A stretch of 42,902 nucleotides of DNA from Saccoglossus kowalevskii (GCF_000003605.2 NW_003116952.1:157108-200009); one strand, 5' to 3'; shown: positions 9,347-21,775, counted from the stretch's first letter. Program-made: numbers and translations. The notes: generated from the letters alone by a model not told the origin.

Positions 9347-10536
9347 ATGTATTTACCACAACTGACCCCCGGGTGGCATTATATGACGGAGTATGCAATT
9401 GGTCGGCACTACGGTAAAAAGCGGTTCTCGGTTCTTCAGTACTACGACGATTCATTTGATAACCTCGACACACGTTTTACAGCGAGTTTAGCTGTCCCGC
9501 TTCCAGTAAGTGCACGAGTATTAGTTCTTACTGAGGAAAACTTTACCTAATGAATATTACACATTATTGTGACCTATATACGAATTATTTCCGGGAACAA
9601 TTCAACTCAATGCAGCAGATGTGGTTAAAGTGTTGTCACCTATCGTCTGTTCAACGTCACCATAAAGAACGGTCAGTAGCGTATTACGTCATCAGTCGTT
9701 TGCATATTTATTGAGGGGCTTCAGAATGAATTGGGAATTGCATCATGTATTTTTGTCACGTTTCATTATAATAAGACCACACTATTGCAATACAGTAAAA
9801 ACAACTTATGGGGGTCAATGGACAATTTTCAGAGTCTGAGATATATGTGGCATAGTATCGAAATAATAATATTCTATGCGCGATTAAAATAATATTGATA
9901 CAATACGACGAATCACATGTGCGGATTAATATCGAACAGAATGCTGAAAATTAATTATTCACATTAATTTCCCTCCGTTATTGAGAGTATAGAATCGTAA
10001 CCAAACAATTGTTATTAATTTTTCAGAGTTTCAGTATGATGCAAATTCCAATATGGTTCTTTATACTTGCTGGCTGCGTGTCAATTCTTCTTAGTATCGT
10101 CATTCTCGTGACGTGCATTTGTGGATATTTCAGAGTAGAGCCTTCCCCACCCGGTGACGTGGACGTCGTCATGGTGGCACGGGGAAGCGATCCCCCCGGC
10201 ATGCCGCCTTCGTTTTTCCGAGACTGTCCGTCTAATGACAACCACCGGGAAGTCTCGTTAGAGGGTGTGAAGTTCAGTGATGGCAGTGATACTGGATTGC
10301 CGTTTGAAGATGAGATGAGGTTCAAACCGAAAACGCCGTATAGCGACAGAATAGTCTGTCTCTTTGCAATGGAGGATCCAATGCGAATATATGGAAAGAT
10401 TGTCGGGTGTTCACATCATATGCCCAAGGCAATAACCAAGTGCATGAAGAAGATATTCCCATCGAGGCACACCGATAACGTTATCGTACGGAAGCCATAC
10501 TTCCCTCTACCTATCGGAGATCCGCTCTCAATGTGA
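9347..10536 (+). CDS. predicted 222-residue single-pass membrane protein, two exons
   Basis: Exon 1 (9347-9505, 53 codons) ends at donor CCA/GTAAGT. Exon 2 (10027-10536) follows acceptor TTTTTCAG. Both sides are phase 0, so they join cleanly. The ATG at 9347 is the first after an in-frame TAG at 9320. The hydrophilic N-terminus (residues 1-53) contains QYYDDSFDNLDTRF and has no signal peptide. A strong transmembrane segment spans about residues 60-84 (IPIWFFILAGCVSILLSIVI), followed by TCICGYF, whose juxtamembrane cysteines could be palmitoylated. The rest, about 135 residues, has proline-rich patches (EPSPPGD, DPPGMPP), an acidic middle and a basic Cys/His part (GCSHHMPKAITKCMKK). Splicing, the promoter-like upstream sequence and protein-like composition support a real gene. 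I do not recognise the family, and orientation in the membrane is unknown. Confidence 0.68.
9506..10026 (+). other. intron of the 222-residue gene
   Basis: The intron has GTAAGT at its start and TTTTTCAG at its end. It contains ATTACGTCAT, a CRE-like site, near 9684. Nothing else stands out. Confidence 0.65.
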
Positions 10537-11178
10537 ACTGTGTTCCTCCATATCACAGCTGTTAACCTAAAGATTGATGTATTTTGTAATTAACATAACC
10601 ATGCTTTTCTGCACTGTCAATATTAATTAATTATTCGCACCAGACTCTGCTTAAACAAACTGCGAAATAACAAATCAGGGGTCTATATTAATTTGAATGA
10701 ATATCAAATCATCAAAAAGACAGTTGTTATGGTGACAATCGGGGAATATTACGTAGAGTCTAAGGTGAAATTAACATGCTTACATGATGATTGGTTTTTC
10801 TTAGCTCCAGCTTCACCAGTCTTTTAAATTTCACATTGTACCCGCCATTTTTGAAAGGCGGAACCTGGATTGTATATTTAAGAGGCATAGTAATTACAGT
10901 ATATACATTATATTATTCTCGACTTAATATTCATAAGTTCTAACCAACCTATTGTATAGATTGTATAGAGTAAATCATTATGCGAAAGGTAATGCTCATA
11001 GTACTGGTCGTTGTGTGTGGAGAGGGATGAGTCGAAGGTAGACTCGATTCGGGCGCCAGCCTGAGGTGAGTTGCGGTATATCTTGCCATGATTGAAATAA
11101 ATATTGTTGGGACAGCATGCACACACTGGGTCAGTCGGAGGCGAGGCGAGAAGAGGCAGGGTACTAACTGGAATTCGT
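10537..11178 (+). other. 3' UTR and intergenic DNA
   Basis: This is AT-rich sequence after the 222-residue gene. AATAAA at 11096-11101 is the first canonical poly(A) signal after the stop. No other coding sequence is supported. Confidence 0.5.
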
Positions 11179-11219
11179 TAGGCCGTCGCTGATTGGCTGT
11201 TGAGCTGGAATGCCAATTT
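11179..11219 (+). repeat. dispersed repeat A, right copy
   Basis: It is the direct-orientation partner of 9208-9248 and shares GTCGCTGATTGGCTG-like sequence and GGAATG.CAATTT. Here it abuts repeat B with only about three bases between them. Confidence 0.75.
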
Positions 11220-11222
11220 TTA

Positions 11223-11360
11223 GTTTTAAATACCCCCAGGAAAGTGTTCTCGGTTCTTCGCGTAATTAGGTGTTCGTATGCAAGGGATTTTTCCACACAA
11301 AAACGACGAATTAGGCCGAATGTTGTTATCGGTTGGCTTAATATAACCCCAACGGACCGT
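11223..11360 (-). repeat. dispersed repeat B, right copy, inverted
   Basis: It is the reverse-complement partner of 9051-9186. On the plus strand it reads GTAATTAGGTGTTCGTATGC and CGGTTGGCTTAATAT. The A-B arrangement differs between the two sites: left is B then A, both forward; right is A forward then B reversed. Confidence 0.85.
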
Positions 11361-11453
11361 ATTTTTGTGAAAGATTGGTATTTTTGTCCTGATTTGCAGG
11401 AATCTGAAAAACGCGTTTCACAACTTGTCTCTTATTTAGTTTTATGCGTCATT

Positions 11454-11465
11454 CAAGATGGCGGC
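11454..11465 (+). promoter_or_regulatory. YY1-type initiator motif
   Basis: CAAGATGGCGGC is an exact match to the classical YY1 element, found at or just after transcription start sites of animal genes. The embedded ATG opens only a five-codon frame (MAAPI). A donor-like GGAAG/GTAAGC lies at 11955/11956, so this could start a 5' UTR exon of the small membrane-protein gene at 14325. That link is inference. Confidence 0.4.
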
Positions 11466-11522
11466 GCCCATATAGTAAATATCATATTTATTTAATTATC
11501 ACGTGTGCGCCAGCTGACTGTG

Positions 11523-11557
11523 ACTCAGACAGTACGCCGTCGCACCGACCTCCGCTG
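11523..11557. repeat. dispersed motif shared with the 40.4-kb hairpin
   Basis: Twenty-two bases (11523-11544; core CAGACAGTACGCCGTCGCA) are identical to 40402-40423, and the following 13 or so remain similar. An exact match this long within one window is not chance. At 40.4 kb the motif lies in a fold-back; here the inverted arm is not clear. Confidence 0.8.
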
Positions 11558-14324
11558 CGCGTCAGTCGATACTTCCGCTGTATATATACCACATGCAACA
11601 AATACGGCACTCACATGATATCTGGGTCAGAAACAATAATGCCGAGCATTCATGTAGATTCAGATTTCCTAATACATGTATCTCCCCCGTTTGTATTGTT
11701 TTCGGGTGAATATTTCATTCGAATCTCCGCGTGTAACAGCCACAGAAAACAACACTCCTATTCATTTTATAAAGTTAGTCATTTATTGTAAAATCTAATG
11801 ACATGGCAACTCGGACCTCATTTTTTAACACAGATCTTTCATATTTTACTCAAATTACCCAAAGATTTTATTCAGACTTAGAGTCTAACAACGTGTTATT
11901 AAACTGTAGTATCTTCTACTTTGAGTTTTACAGCTTTCACTTTTGTCAGTGGAAGGTAAGCATTGTATACGAAACAATATAAACTATAAAAATACGTTTT
12001 AAAAAAAATATATATATATTCGGGACATCAGGAAAACAAAGAAGACACATTTTTATTCGGTTTTATTCCTTCCAAGTAACCTAATATGCATTCGAAAACG
12101 TATGTACACACCCATGAATAAAAAATCGGAAGAAAAATAACGTCGGCTAATATACCGTCTGATTGTGTCCTACTCATTAGTTTGCCGATCTGTGCTGCAA
12201 ACAAAGCAGGTACAAGCTGGTACAAGCAGATACAAATGTAAGGCCCTTGTTCCTTTATAAACATTGGGTTATACTAGAACTAATGCACCACTGGTTATAA
12301 TTATGTAAGAGCCTGTGTTTGTCATCGTTGATAACTGGTCGACACCATATCGATTCTAAGTCGAAAGTCATAAGTCAGCAAAGTAATGTTTGGCGCAAGT
12401 CAACAACCCAAGGATGATTTGTGGTCAATATTGAAGGGGCAGCGATTAGTCGTATTTAGCTGTTTTACCACGTGGTCATCTTTCACTCCATGCCACCCTG
12501 CCCATTTCAATCGGAGGCATACACAGCTTATTGTGAATTCGACCCTTACGAGTGTGTACCTACAGATTATTACATTTTCGTTCAAGGGTTGGCCTTTCCT
12601 TTAAAAAATGTCCTACCAGCCGTCCTTGAGAACGTATCCGTAACGCATGTGTTAGCATCAGGTTGACTCTCCGATAGATAAGACACATACTACGATAAAT
12701 TATTAACGAGATTAACTGTACACGGTCGTCACAAACAGGTACGGTTATTGTGTAAACCTCCGATGTGAAATCAACCTCAAACGTTGTGAGTGGTGAGAAC
12801 GTCGAGCATAGTTGATATTGACCTTCAGTTTGAGAAACTGGACAGTTAATACCAGCAGGTTGGTAATTCGTAGCTTACGTTGCGTGGTTCCTTTGGGCTT
12901 ACTATGGGGGGAAGGGGTTTCATTCAGTGATATTCAGTAATACTTAACACGTGTATATTAATATACGTACCCAAGAGAAGTGAAACATCGTGATTCAGTC
13001 GAACTGGGATATGATTTTCCTAGATAGACAAGTATGTATACATCATTGTATGTTAGAATCATAGTATTAAGTTGTAATATGGCATATTAAAATGTTTTCC
13101 AATAGTCGCCGCATGGGGCGCACTAGCTGAGCGCCACACTGATGGACGACACCGTGGTTACGGATACGTACGTCGTTAAAATGGAGGTGAACAAGATTTA
13201 AATAATACTAAAAATTAATTTGTCGTTTCCAAAAAGAAAACTTCGAACTGACCAAATGCTAAAAATAAAAGACTTGTATGTAGTCACAATGTTGGTGACC
13301 AGATTGACGCTAATTACGTTCTCGAGTATTCAGACGACACGGAAAATTACCAGATTAATAGAATTATCAATATTATCATTGGATGGACAAAATTATTGGT
13401 TTTGTCAGTACCATTGCGATTATTTAAATGAGTTCCTTTAATCGAAAGAATAAATTTCTGTCAATTGTTGGGCCAGATCGTGAAATAATTTACGGGAACC
13501 AATACTCAACATCTTATCTAATACATTCAACATGACCCCGCCCGAATATACTGGGAGAGATTTTATTTCCCCGTGTTCATGCAAACATACTTCCGGTATA
13601 CAGACTTTTAATGACTCATGGTTTCAAATTTGGGTTGATTTAAATAACGCTTCGGCAGTTATCAAGTGAACTGAAATGAACATTGATTGAAAACAGTGCC
13701 AAACAACAACAAAATGGATCCTCGGACTTTTAAGCTCCGCAACAGCGCCATCAAAGATAAACTACTGAAAACATTGTTTTTATTCTAATCTGACGTCACG
13801 CGTTGTATAGTTCGTATATGGAATACGACTGTAGTCCTTAAGAAGAAATCTTCTCATAAATTTTCAGAAAGTTGGTCATAAATAGCTCCACAATGTACAT
13901 TGGTTTATTGTGTACAATCTCCATGGTAACATCAAACCGCATTGTTGTGTTTCTTACAGTACCGTATTTCCCATATACTTGCTTTTCTGGAACAAATCCA
14001 TAAAAGCGTTATAACACTGACAAAATGGCCACCATTTAAACACACAAAAAAAACATCATTTCTCAAAAAAAGGCTAGTGACCCGCAAATTTATTTAAGTT
14101 AATGCTATTTTGACTAGAGGTACAATATAATGCAAGTATTCTGGATATTTCCTTTTATGAGTAGACTTCTAATCTTAAAATACTTTTATTTTAGCAAATG
14201 ATGTGTTTTATTTTCATATTACCTAGGTTGGTTAAGACTGGACACGTTTTTAAAAGTTGAGAAATTGACATATTTGTGAATGTAACATGTGTTATTGATA
14301 TGTGATTATAATTAACAGAACACG
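11558..14324. other. intergenic DNA or 5' UTR intron
   Basis: This stretch is mostly AT-rich. It contains a 14-bp palindrome GTATATTAATATAC near 12954 and a TGACGTCA site at 13791. An open frame at 12472-12666 has fairly protein-like composition but no usable ATG context or splice sites, and I do not call it. A possible acceptor TAACAG ends at 14318, six bases before the next start codon. Confidence 0.5.
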
Positions 14325-16394
14325 ATGGATTCGAATATCACCAGACATCTTACTGCGTTATTGCTCTTAATTCTCTGTTTACAAATTTGCTCCGCAGATT
14401 CAGGTAAGAAATCGTAATTATACATTGTTGAAACATATTTGTAGTAATTTGCTAGTTCACAATTAAAGTTCGTAAAACGAGAATAATAATTGAGTTTTAT
14501 TGATGTAAAAAAAACAATGATAATTATGAAGTGGGGCACGTGAATGAACAAAGGCCCTCTCGGCCCGTGAAGGAAATAATATGCAAAATACCCGATAAAC
14601 AGAAAAAATACTGAAATTGAAAAATACTTGTATTAGAGAAACTGATAATATGGTAACAAAATCATTATCAATACACAATATCTGCACCCGAAATATATTT
14701 TAGGAAGTAATAATAAGCAAAATATATCAAATGATACGTTTCGCACTTTGCTCCAATTCACAGTGTAATCATGACATACAATAAACAAATCATATAATCA
14801 ATAATCACAATCAATTAATAATGTAAGTTTGTGTATAACATTTTTAACCTATATAGCTTTTGTGAAGAATAATAACAATGGAACAAAGAAATGTTTTTTA
14901 AACTAACTGAATCTGTGACTTATGTGCTGCTGAATAAGTGTGTTTACTGAAATTAAAGACTTACGTGAATCTGTATAAACAATGCCCAATAACTGAAACA
15001 TACAACAACATATTTAAACACTTTCTTCATTGATATAATTAATGTACTCAATGTTGCCCTGTGGTAGTACTGTCTCAATTGCAGTCTCCCCGAGTACATA
15101 CAATGGTTTGATTATTTTATTTTCAGCAAATATTTTAAAAGTATATTCACATAATTAGAACTCTTCTGAAACATGTGACGAAGACACTGTACCAACAATA
15201 ATCTATATTAATAGCACCAAATTTATTATCATTTTTAATTTTTCTCTTCAATCTGAAAAAATATTATATTATCAAAATTCAGTAAGTAGTGTTTAATTAA
15301 TTATCGTTATTGTTTCAATCAAATATATGTTATGTAAAATATTATTGTTGTTATAAAGTATGTGAAACTGAAAATATGTCAACGCACCAGTAACCCCAAC
15401 TAAACTGCATTTTTCTGTTAAATTCTTCCTAACTAAGATCATGTCTTTGAAGGGATGTGAGCAAGAATGCAGTATGGAATTCTGTTGTTTGAGTTAAATC
15501 ATTTACCGTACCAAGTCACACGAATGGAGGCCACTGTATATAACAATACAGTACACAGCTGCCGACGTTGGCTCTATCAATTACAGTTTCCATTCAAATA
15601 GATGAGTCATATAGTAGAGGAATAAGCAGCATACAATACGCATTTCCTATGAGTAACGCCCTCTATCGTCGAAACTCCTTATGACGTAAATGCGTGTAAG
15701 AAAAGTCGTTCACTTTGTCGAGTGGTTTATAGTCATCTGTCAATAAAAACATTTTTTGAGGAAAACTACTATTCTCTGAATATCATACAGTTACAGTTAT
15801 GTCATTCGACGACATTGCTTACACTAAACACAGTCCCTCTGGACTGTGCACTAAATAACCTCACGTCACCCTTGACGTCACAGAATCGCGTTGTTGCTAG
15901 AGGGGGCGATTTATAAGGAAAGATGAATGACCTTATTTTTTATTTTTAAGCCCCGCATTTGAAAATATGTTCAGATTCATGTTCATTGTTTTTAAATATT
16001 ACAGGATTTATGTCTTTATTTTACGTGCATTCTTATCTCATGTCTGAATCATGTATCTGTTACTGTAGATACTGTTACTCGTTGTCTTGTGTGTTGTCAA
16101 CATGGTTTTCGCCGGGTTTTTTGTTGCATACCACCGCATAACGATTTGATTTAATATCTCTTTTTTATTTTTACTTTCGCAGGGCGTGACGAACTTTCTT
16201 TTATTGCCATCGTTCTCATCGCTCTGGGCGTCATCCTGGTAGCGGTACTTATATGTGTGTTACCCATGTGTCTCGTACTGTTCTGTTGCCAAGACTTCTA
16301 CCCACGTCAAGACGACACCACCAAGAAGCAGCCGGGACAGGATAATGAACTAGAAATGGTAGAAACAAATCAGTCTGCGAATTTGATACCGTGA
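14325..16394 (+). CDS. predicted 96-residue signal-peptide membrane protein, two exons
   Basis: Exon 1 (14325-14403) starts with a strong Kozak context (ACGATGG) and encodes a signal peptide, MDSNITRHLTALLLLILCLQ then ICSA, with likely cleavage after CSA. It ends after one base of a codon at CAG/GTAAGA. Exon 2 (16183-16394) follows TTTTACTTTCGCAG, supplies the two missing bases of a glycine codon, and runs 69 codons to TGA at 16392-16394. It encodes RDELS, a long transmembrane segment (about residues 33-60, with Pro54 and Cys51, 56, 61, 62), then a polar tail with basic KK and acidic NELEMVE. The mature ectodomain would be only about eight residues. The architecture recalls small type I proteins such as Shisa-like ones that have lost the Cys-rich ectodomain, but I see no family signature. 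An alternative internal exon may exist in the intron. Confidence 0.72.
14404..16182 (+). other. phase-1 intron of the 96-residue gene
   Basis: The intron is very AT-rich in 14440-15400. A MITE-like element lies at 15657-15908. At 15959-16141 there is a Cys-rich open frame (for example SESCICYCRYCYSLSC) preceded inside by AATATTACAG, a possible acceptor in the right phase. Whether any of this is an alternative exon is unknown. Confidence 0.55.
15657..15908. mobile_element. possible MITE-like element
   Basis: CGCCCTCTATCG (15657) and CTAGAGGGGGCG (15897-15908) are imperfect inverted termini 252 bp apart. Internal TGACGTAAATGCG and, on the other strand, TGACGTCAAGGG extend the symmetry. No coding sequence or clear target-site duplication is seen. 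Related ends occur at 4151 and 7939. Confidence 0.35.
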
Positions 16395-19300
16395 TTAAGA
16401 AAACTTTTGTATGTAATTTGAAGACATACGCATAGTTACTCTAATGCAATTAGATAAGTCGTTACCAAGGAGATGACGAGACGGTGTCTTCAGTTACATC
16501 AACGCATATTGCTTCATAAACTGAGAAGATGGCCATGCCTGTTGATGAGTTCGAGTCATGTTCTTGGTATACGGCTGAAAATAGATTTAAATACTATTTC
16601 TAGTGATATTGTAAAACAGTTAGATTATAGTTACTACACATTGTAATCAAACTCAATATTTATTCCACTATTAGTATTTTTATATGGCATCATTTTTATC
16701 GAGACGGACGGAACGGAATAACATAAATTTAATATACATTTTCTATAATTTCATTCAATATCACATCCCAAGATATGCATAATATGTAAGCAATAACATC
16801 CTTTGTTTGCGCGATCCCGCAATTGAATTCTCTTCGTGTACGACAATATGGTCGTAAATGAAATTACGACATAGAATTTCCATTACGTCAATATGAAGTA
16901 ACATCTTAACTCTTAACAACGATGTAAAAGTTAACAGTGTTAATAAAACATATAATACATGATGTAGAGAATACGCTTGCCGTAAAAGGGAATTGATACT
17001 TGCGTGGATCATATTGAAATGCGACATAGTGATTGTGCATAATTGACCATCACACCTAATATACAAAAAACAAAAACATGTAAAATAAAAATTGATGGCA
17101 AGGATAATCAGCAACGTCATTAACTAATAATACGTCAATTTAAAGGATTATACTATTTTTTTTCTATATCATCTTATTCGAGACGTAGTTATATGACTCC
17201 TAAGAGCTTCGCCACGGTGCGTGCCTGATAGATATTGCCGGCCCGGAGATTAAATTTAGTAATAACTATCTGGATATTACAAAGGCGTAACATGTGGGTT
17301 TTCTCTATCCGATTACTGTAGCGGTGAATATTTCACTGATCTGTGTTTTGCCGGGGGCTTGCAATGCACAAAGATAATGACTTGATATCATATTTTATCT
17401 ATACTCTGTGTTGGTTCACAATTGTCGGCAACGAAGCTGGTTTAACAGATAATATTCCCGTTTTTTAATCACCTGTCGCTAGAGTGGTTACCTTGGCTGA
17501 TTGTGCGTTGGAACATTCCGTTTGTTTGGGAAACTTGATATAACATTGTCGATTAACTGTGACTTCCAATTTGTTGACGGTGTTCGTAAAATTCGATATT
17601 TGAATTATTTATGATTTAACCGACCACATTTATATCTAACGCTTGATGGCGAAAGATGTAATCACCGAGTCATATTTGACCTTTATTTCTGAGTAAGAGG
17701 CACGTCCGTGAGATGGCATTAACAAGATAATGGGGAAAAAAATCTGAGAATGAATTTAAATAAAAAGGAGACGCTGAAAATGTACACAAGCATATATGAA
17801 ATAAAAAATTGTATATCGGCCACTGAACGAGAAAATAATGTGCGCGAACAATCTGACCTCGTCACCCGACAGAAATGATGACTTACCCCCAAAATAATTG
17901 AGTCAAAATCCGAGTAAATGTTCTAATCAAGCAAGCACGAAATGTTATTATTACCACCAGGCCTAAAATCATTGTGTGTTACAACAGATGATTACGTTAT
18001 AAATCATTTATTACATTATCGGTAAAAAGTTACTACATTATAAATTTGCATTACAGTATCAGATAATTATTGCTTTATTAGTTGTAACAAGCGCGTGCAA
18101 TGTCAAGTAAAGTACAGGCCGATTTTTTTTCTCCACGTTTGTTATCACTTGACAGAGCTTTCCGCCTCATTTTTGAAAAACAATTTGACAAAAATCATGT
18201 TATCATTTGCGTGGCCTAATAGTCAACATATACACAGTGGACCGTATTTAGACGAAGGGTGAAAAGTATTAAATTTGAGCGCATCACTTGAAAATGAGCT
18301 TGTTCTATTTCTCACTGAACCGTATCATGAAATGGAACATTGATTAAAGAGGAAAGAGGACATTACAGTAATATTGTCAATTGCATAGCATGAAGCACTA
18401 TAAGTCAAATATGTATGTATAAAGTACACGCAGATACCTGACTTTCAACACATACACGTGTTAAGTACAGCGATGAACTGTGAGTACAAAGACTTATAAA
18501 TATTTTGAGAAATTATGCAATTGTATGATCTAAGGCTGACGGAATATGCCACGTAGTACAGTGTAGACATCATCGCTAGTTGAATATAATGAACACAGAA
18601 CGACATTATTTTTTCAACACAATTCATTATTATAATAACTCGATTTAAGCGTTCTTTATTTCGGAATAAATGAGTAACCTGAAACTGAATTTGCTCTCCG
18701 TAAAAAACGCTCAAAACTTGCCTTGCTAACCTTCAGTGACGTATTCTTTATAACTCTAATAATTTTTCCAAGTCCCAGCGTAATGTGGACATGCTACTAT
18801 ATTGTACTTGCGTTTACAGAAAACAACTGGGTTGAGGTGGGGGATTAAACGACCGCAACCTGAATTACCAGAAGGCGATCTGCAGAACATTATATGTTTC
18901 AAAGGTGGTTACCATGGCGACTCAGACAGAAACAGCCCAATGAGTAGAAGATAGCGTCGCGATCTGTCTCACGCACTTCTAGACGGTGACAATAAATCAA
19001 CCTTTGAAAGATACTATGTCCCATGAAAAATAGGACAGGTACATATTTTGATAAATTATTCAATACCGTAGATGTCGTCATTAAATTGTTATGAATCCTC
19101 TTTTTTACTTTACTTTCAGGCACACTTAATTTAATTGAAGCAACAGTATAGATATAGATATGTATTTCGTATGTCAAAGTATGTTGACTTAACTGTCCTA
19201 GCAGCATGCGTTCTGTAAACCAATTAAACGAATCCCGCATCCAAGGTGAATGTCAGAGGACATCCTCAGTTTTATCATAGGATCTTTTAGGTTTTACAAA

Positions 19301-20911
19301 AGAAAAAAGATTAGTTATGTAAATAAATAAGGAAGGTAAAATAAAAATCCGATAACAGAGCAATGCGTAACAATGCTGTCAGTCCAACAAAGCACATTCT
19401 TAGCATTACAATGATCTCATTAAAATAGCACATTATCAATGAACTTGCAAATAGTGGTAAATCAAAGTAAACATTAATTAAAGTCAAAATACTGGGCATT
19501 AGGGCATTACTCTATTTTTTTCATTTATTTAATCAATACATGACAGAAAAATACTAAGTGCATGCATGCATGTAGTGGCAAGCCTACTGAAAACACTCAC
19601 TTGTGGCTCGATCACGGGAACCCAAAGAAGAATCGTACATTTGCCAATTCCAATTCTGAAAAGCTAAATATTCTAACTCTGAATATTTGAAAAATGATGC
19701 AAATATTGTTCCCGGTTAGATAAATTGGCTTGTTTTCAGTTGCAAAGTGGGACTGGACCATTATATAGATTATATGATTTTTGGAATTATTAGCAAAAAT
19801 AAGATTCATGAGTATATAATCAGAAAGTAAAGAACTTGAATATGTTTTCAGAAAGTCGTTTATTTTTCGATTGCTCAAATAATTTAGGTGTATGGAATAC
19901 ATCTTAGATTATATATTGCTAAGCTGTCAACCCTCCCCACAACAAATGGTTTCACCCCAGTGATTCTTTCAGTTCAATTCACGAAATCCTATTTTATATC
20001 TTTCCTATTTGTTACTTACTGAGTTGAAGCAACGTGAAATATTCAGAGTTTCTTCTGTGAACATATTGGCAATGTAACTATGCTGAAATTGTTGTGCAAA
20101 ACATGTCATATTAAGAAAAATAGACAGAAAATGTTTGCAGCCTATTAAAAGTCAACTCGGATGTAAACTTTGGATTGTTCAAATTCCAGTTTTGTTTCCT
20201 TGCGTAGATTGTCATTGTATATCGCCGAAATAAAGGATTGCAATTAACAATCCCAAACACTGTTTATTCCGTGCCTTAGTATCCTTATAAATCACCTTCC
20301 ATTACATAAATGGAATACAATTGCAATTCGACGTACAGCCAATTTAGTTTTGTATATAGAATTACAAAGTGTAGATACTCATTCCATTTCATGTTTAAAG
20401 GACGCCCTCGCAATGGTGGATGTTGAGAGAATTGAAAACAACGATCAACAAGCAAGCCTGCACAAACACAACTGTTAACTACGTATGTATAACACAAAGC
20501 TGTATCAACAGCCATAATCTCTATACATAGGGTTGAGTGTTGAACTGTTTATTTCACACTGAATTGCGAGTGTGGAGTATGACGTTTACTAAGACCATAA
20601 TATCCGTAGCGTATAGAACGTATACAATTGGGATACGAATATTATAGAACGATATTGCGATATTTATAACTTTTAGTTATTCTGCTACGCAAGATATTAT
20701 CTATTTTATTTTCTATTTAGCTATAATTTTACATTAGTGACACAAAGGCATATTAGATATATATCATACCCGTGGTCATGGGAACGCCGAGAGAAAAAAA
20801 TACAATATACGCTGAAATAATTATCATAATACACTCAGGTTGTCGTGCTCGTTCAGTGTGCGGTATAAGTGGAAGAGACACTAACGCATTTCGTCATTAC
20901 ATGCATCGGAG
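16395..20911. other. 3' UTR then intergenic DNA
   Basis: AATAAA at 16942-16947 is the first canonical poly(A) hexamer after the 96-residue gene. Beyond it the sequence is AT-rich on both strands, with only short open frames lacking motifs. Degenerate ATTAC(A/G)TTAT units occur near 17990-18070 and a GCATGCATGCAT run near 19561. I see no gene. Confidence 0.6.
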
Positions 20912-20913
20912 AT

Positions 20914-20977
20914 AAGATGGCGGCGGCGTCTGTGTTTTTTATTTAAGTAGGTGCTGCATGTACCTCATCTTGACAAG
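20914..20977 (+). promoter_or_regulatory. YY1-type motif and possible first exon
   Basis: AAGATGGCGGCGGC at 20914 is a YY1-type start-site element. Its ATG opens a nine-codon frame (MAAASVFFI, stop at 20944). A donor-like ACAAG/GTCAGT follows at 20977/20978. Together these look like a short 5' UTR exon, but no downstream coding exon was found in the window. Confidence 0.35.
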
Positions 20978-21775
20978 GTCAGTTCTTGTTGTTTTTTGTT
21001 AATTCAGCGCTTCTTGTTCGCGCTCGATTATTGACGAGTTATCGCAGTGTACCACAGAATGTGATTATTTGGCATGGTACTGTTTGTTCTACACATACAT
21101 ACAACACACAGAGATTATTTGTTAATGAAAGCGACAGTTTTCTAAATAATTACTTGGTTATCTGATAGACTAATGAATAGACTGAGACACATGTGTGTCT
21201 GCAGTAACTGATACATTGATAACCATAGCAGCAACGGATTAGCTTTAAAAAAATCGTGTCAGGCATATGAAATTGTTGCGTTTATAGTCAAGGTTATATA
21301 CACGGACACTGATCCGTACTTGGACTATCGATGGTTTGATTGATTGATTTCGTATTGATCCTGTTGACTAATCAATATTCATTCCATGTTGATTTACATG
21401 GATAGTTTCGCGTGTCATTCCAATTTTCCCTTGACAATCGATTACCTTTTCATATAAGGCCGTGTTCTGAGAAGTGTGTGTAAACCGTGTGGCGTATAGA
21501 ATAATTGATGGATGTGTATGAAAAGAGCATTACTGGAAATAAACCCCGCACGTCATCTATGAGTCAAGCACAACTTAATAATCTTTACATTCATGTAGGC
21601 GGTGTCGGTTGGCGTCACGATGATTAACGTACTTGTCAGCTACACGCGATCGAAACGTAGACACATGTTAACTTGAATATGTCTTTACATGTACAGTATA
21701 TTGCAGCTGTTAAGCTGTCGAAATCATTGCAAAGACCAATGTCGTGTTCGACCATGCTGCCACGCCAGGTCGATT

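Noticed and set aside
11193-11495. Similar translated frames at 11193-11495 (+) and 8939-9139 (-)
   Set aside because: Their likeness comes from the shared dispersed repeat B, not from a protein family.
12472-12666. Open frame with fairly protein-like composition
   Set aside because: No suitable ATG near its start, no convincing splice sites and no recognisable domain.
15439-15500. Short Cys-rich peptide (GCEQECSMEFCCL) in the intron of the 96-residue gene
   Set aside because: The nearest acceptor gives phase 0, not the phase 1 needed, and no donor follows.
16535-16555. tRNA B-box-like GTTCGAGTC
   Set aside because: No A box at the right distance and no acceptor or anticodon stem around it.
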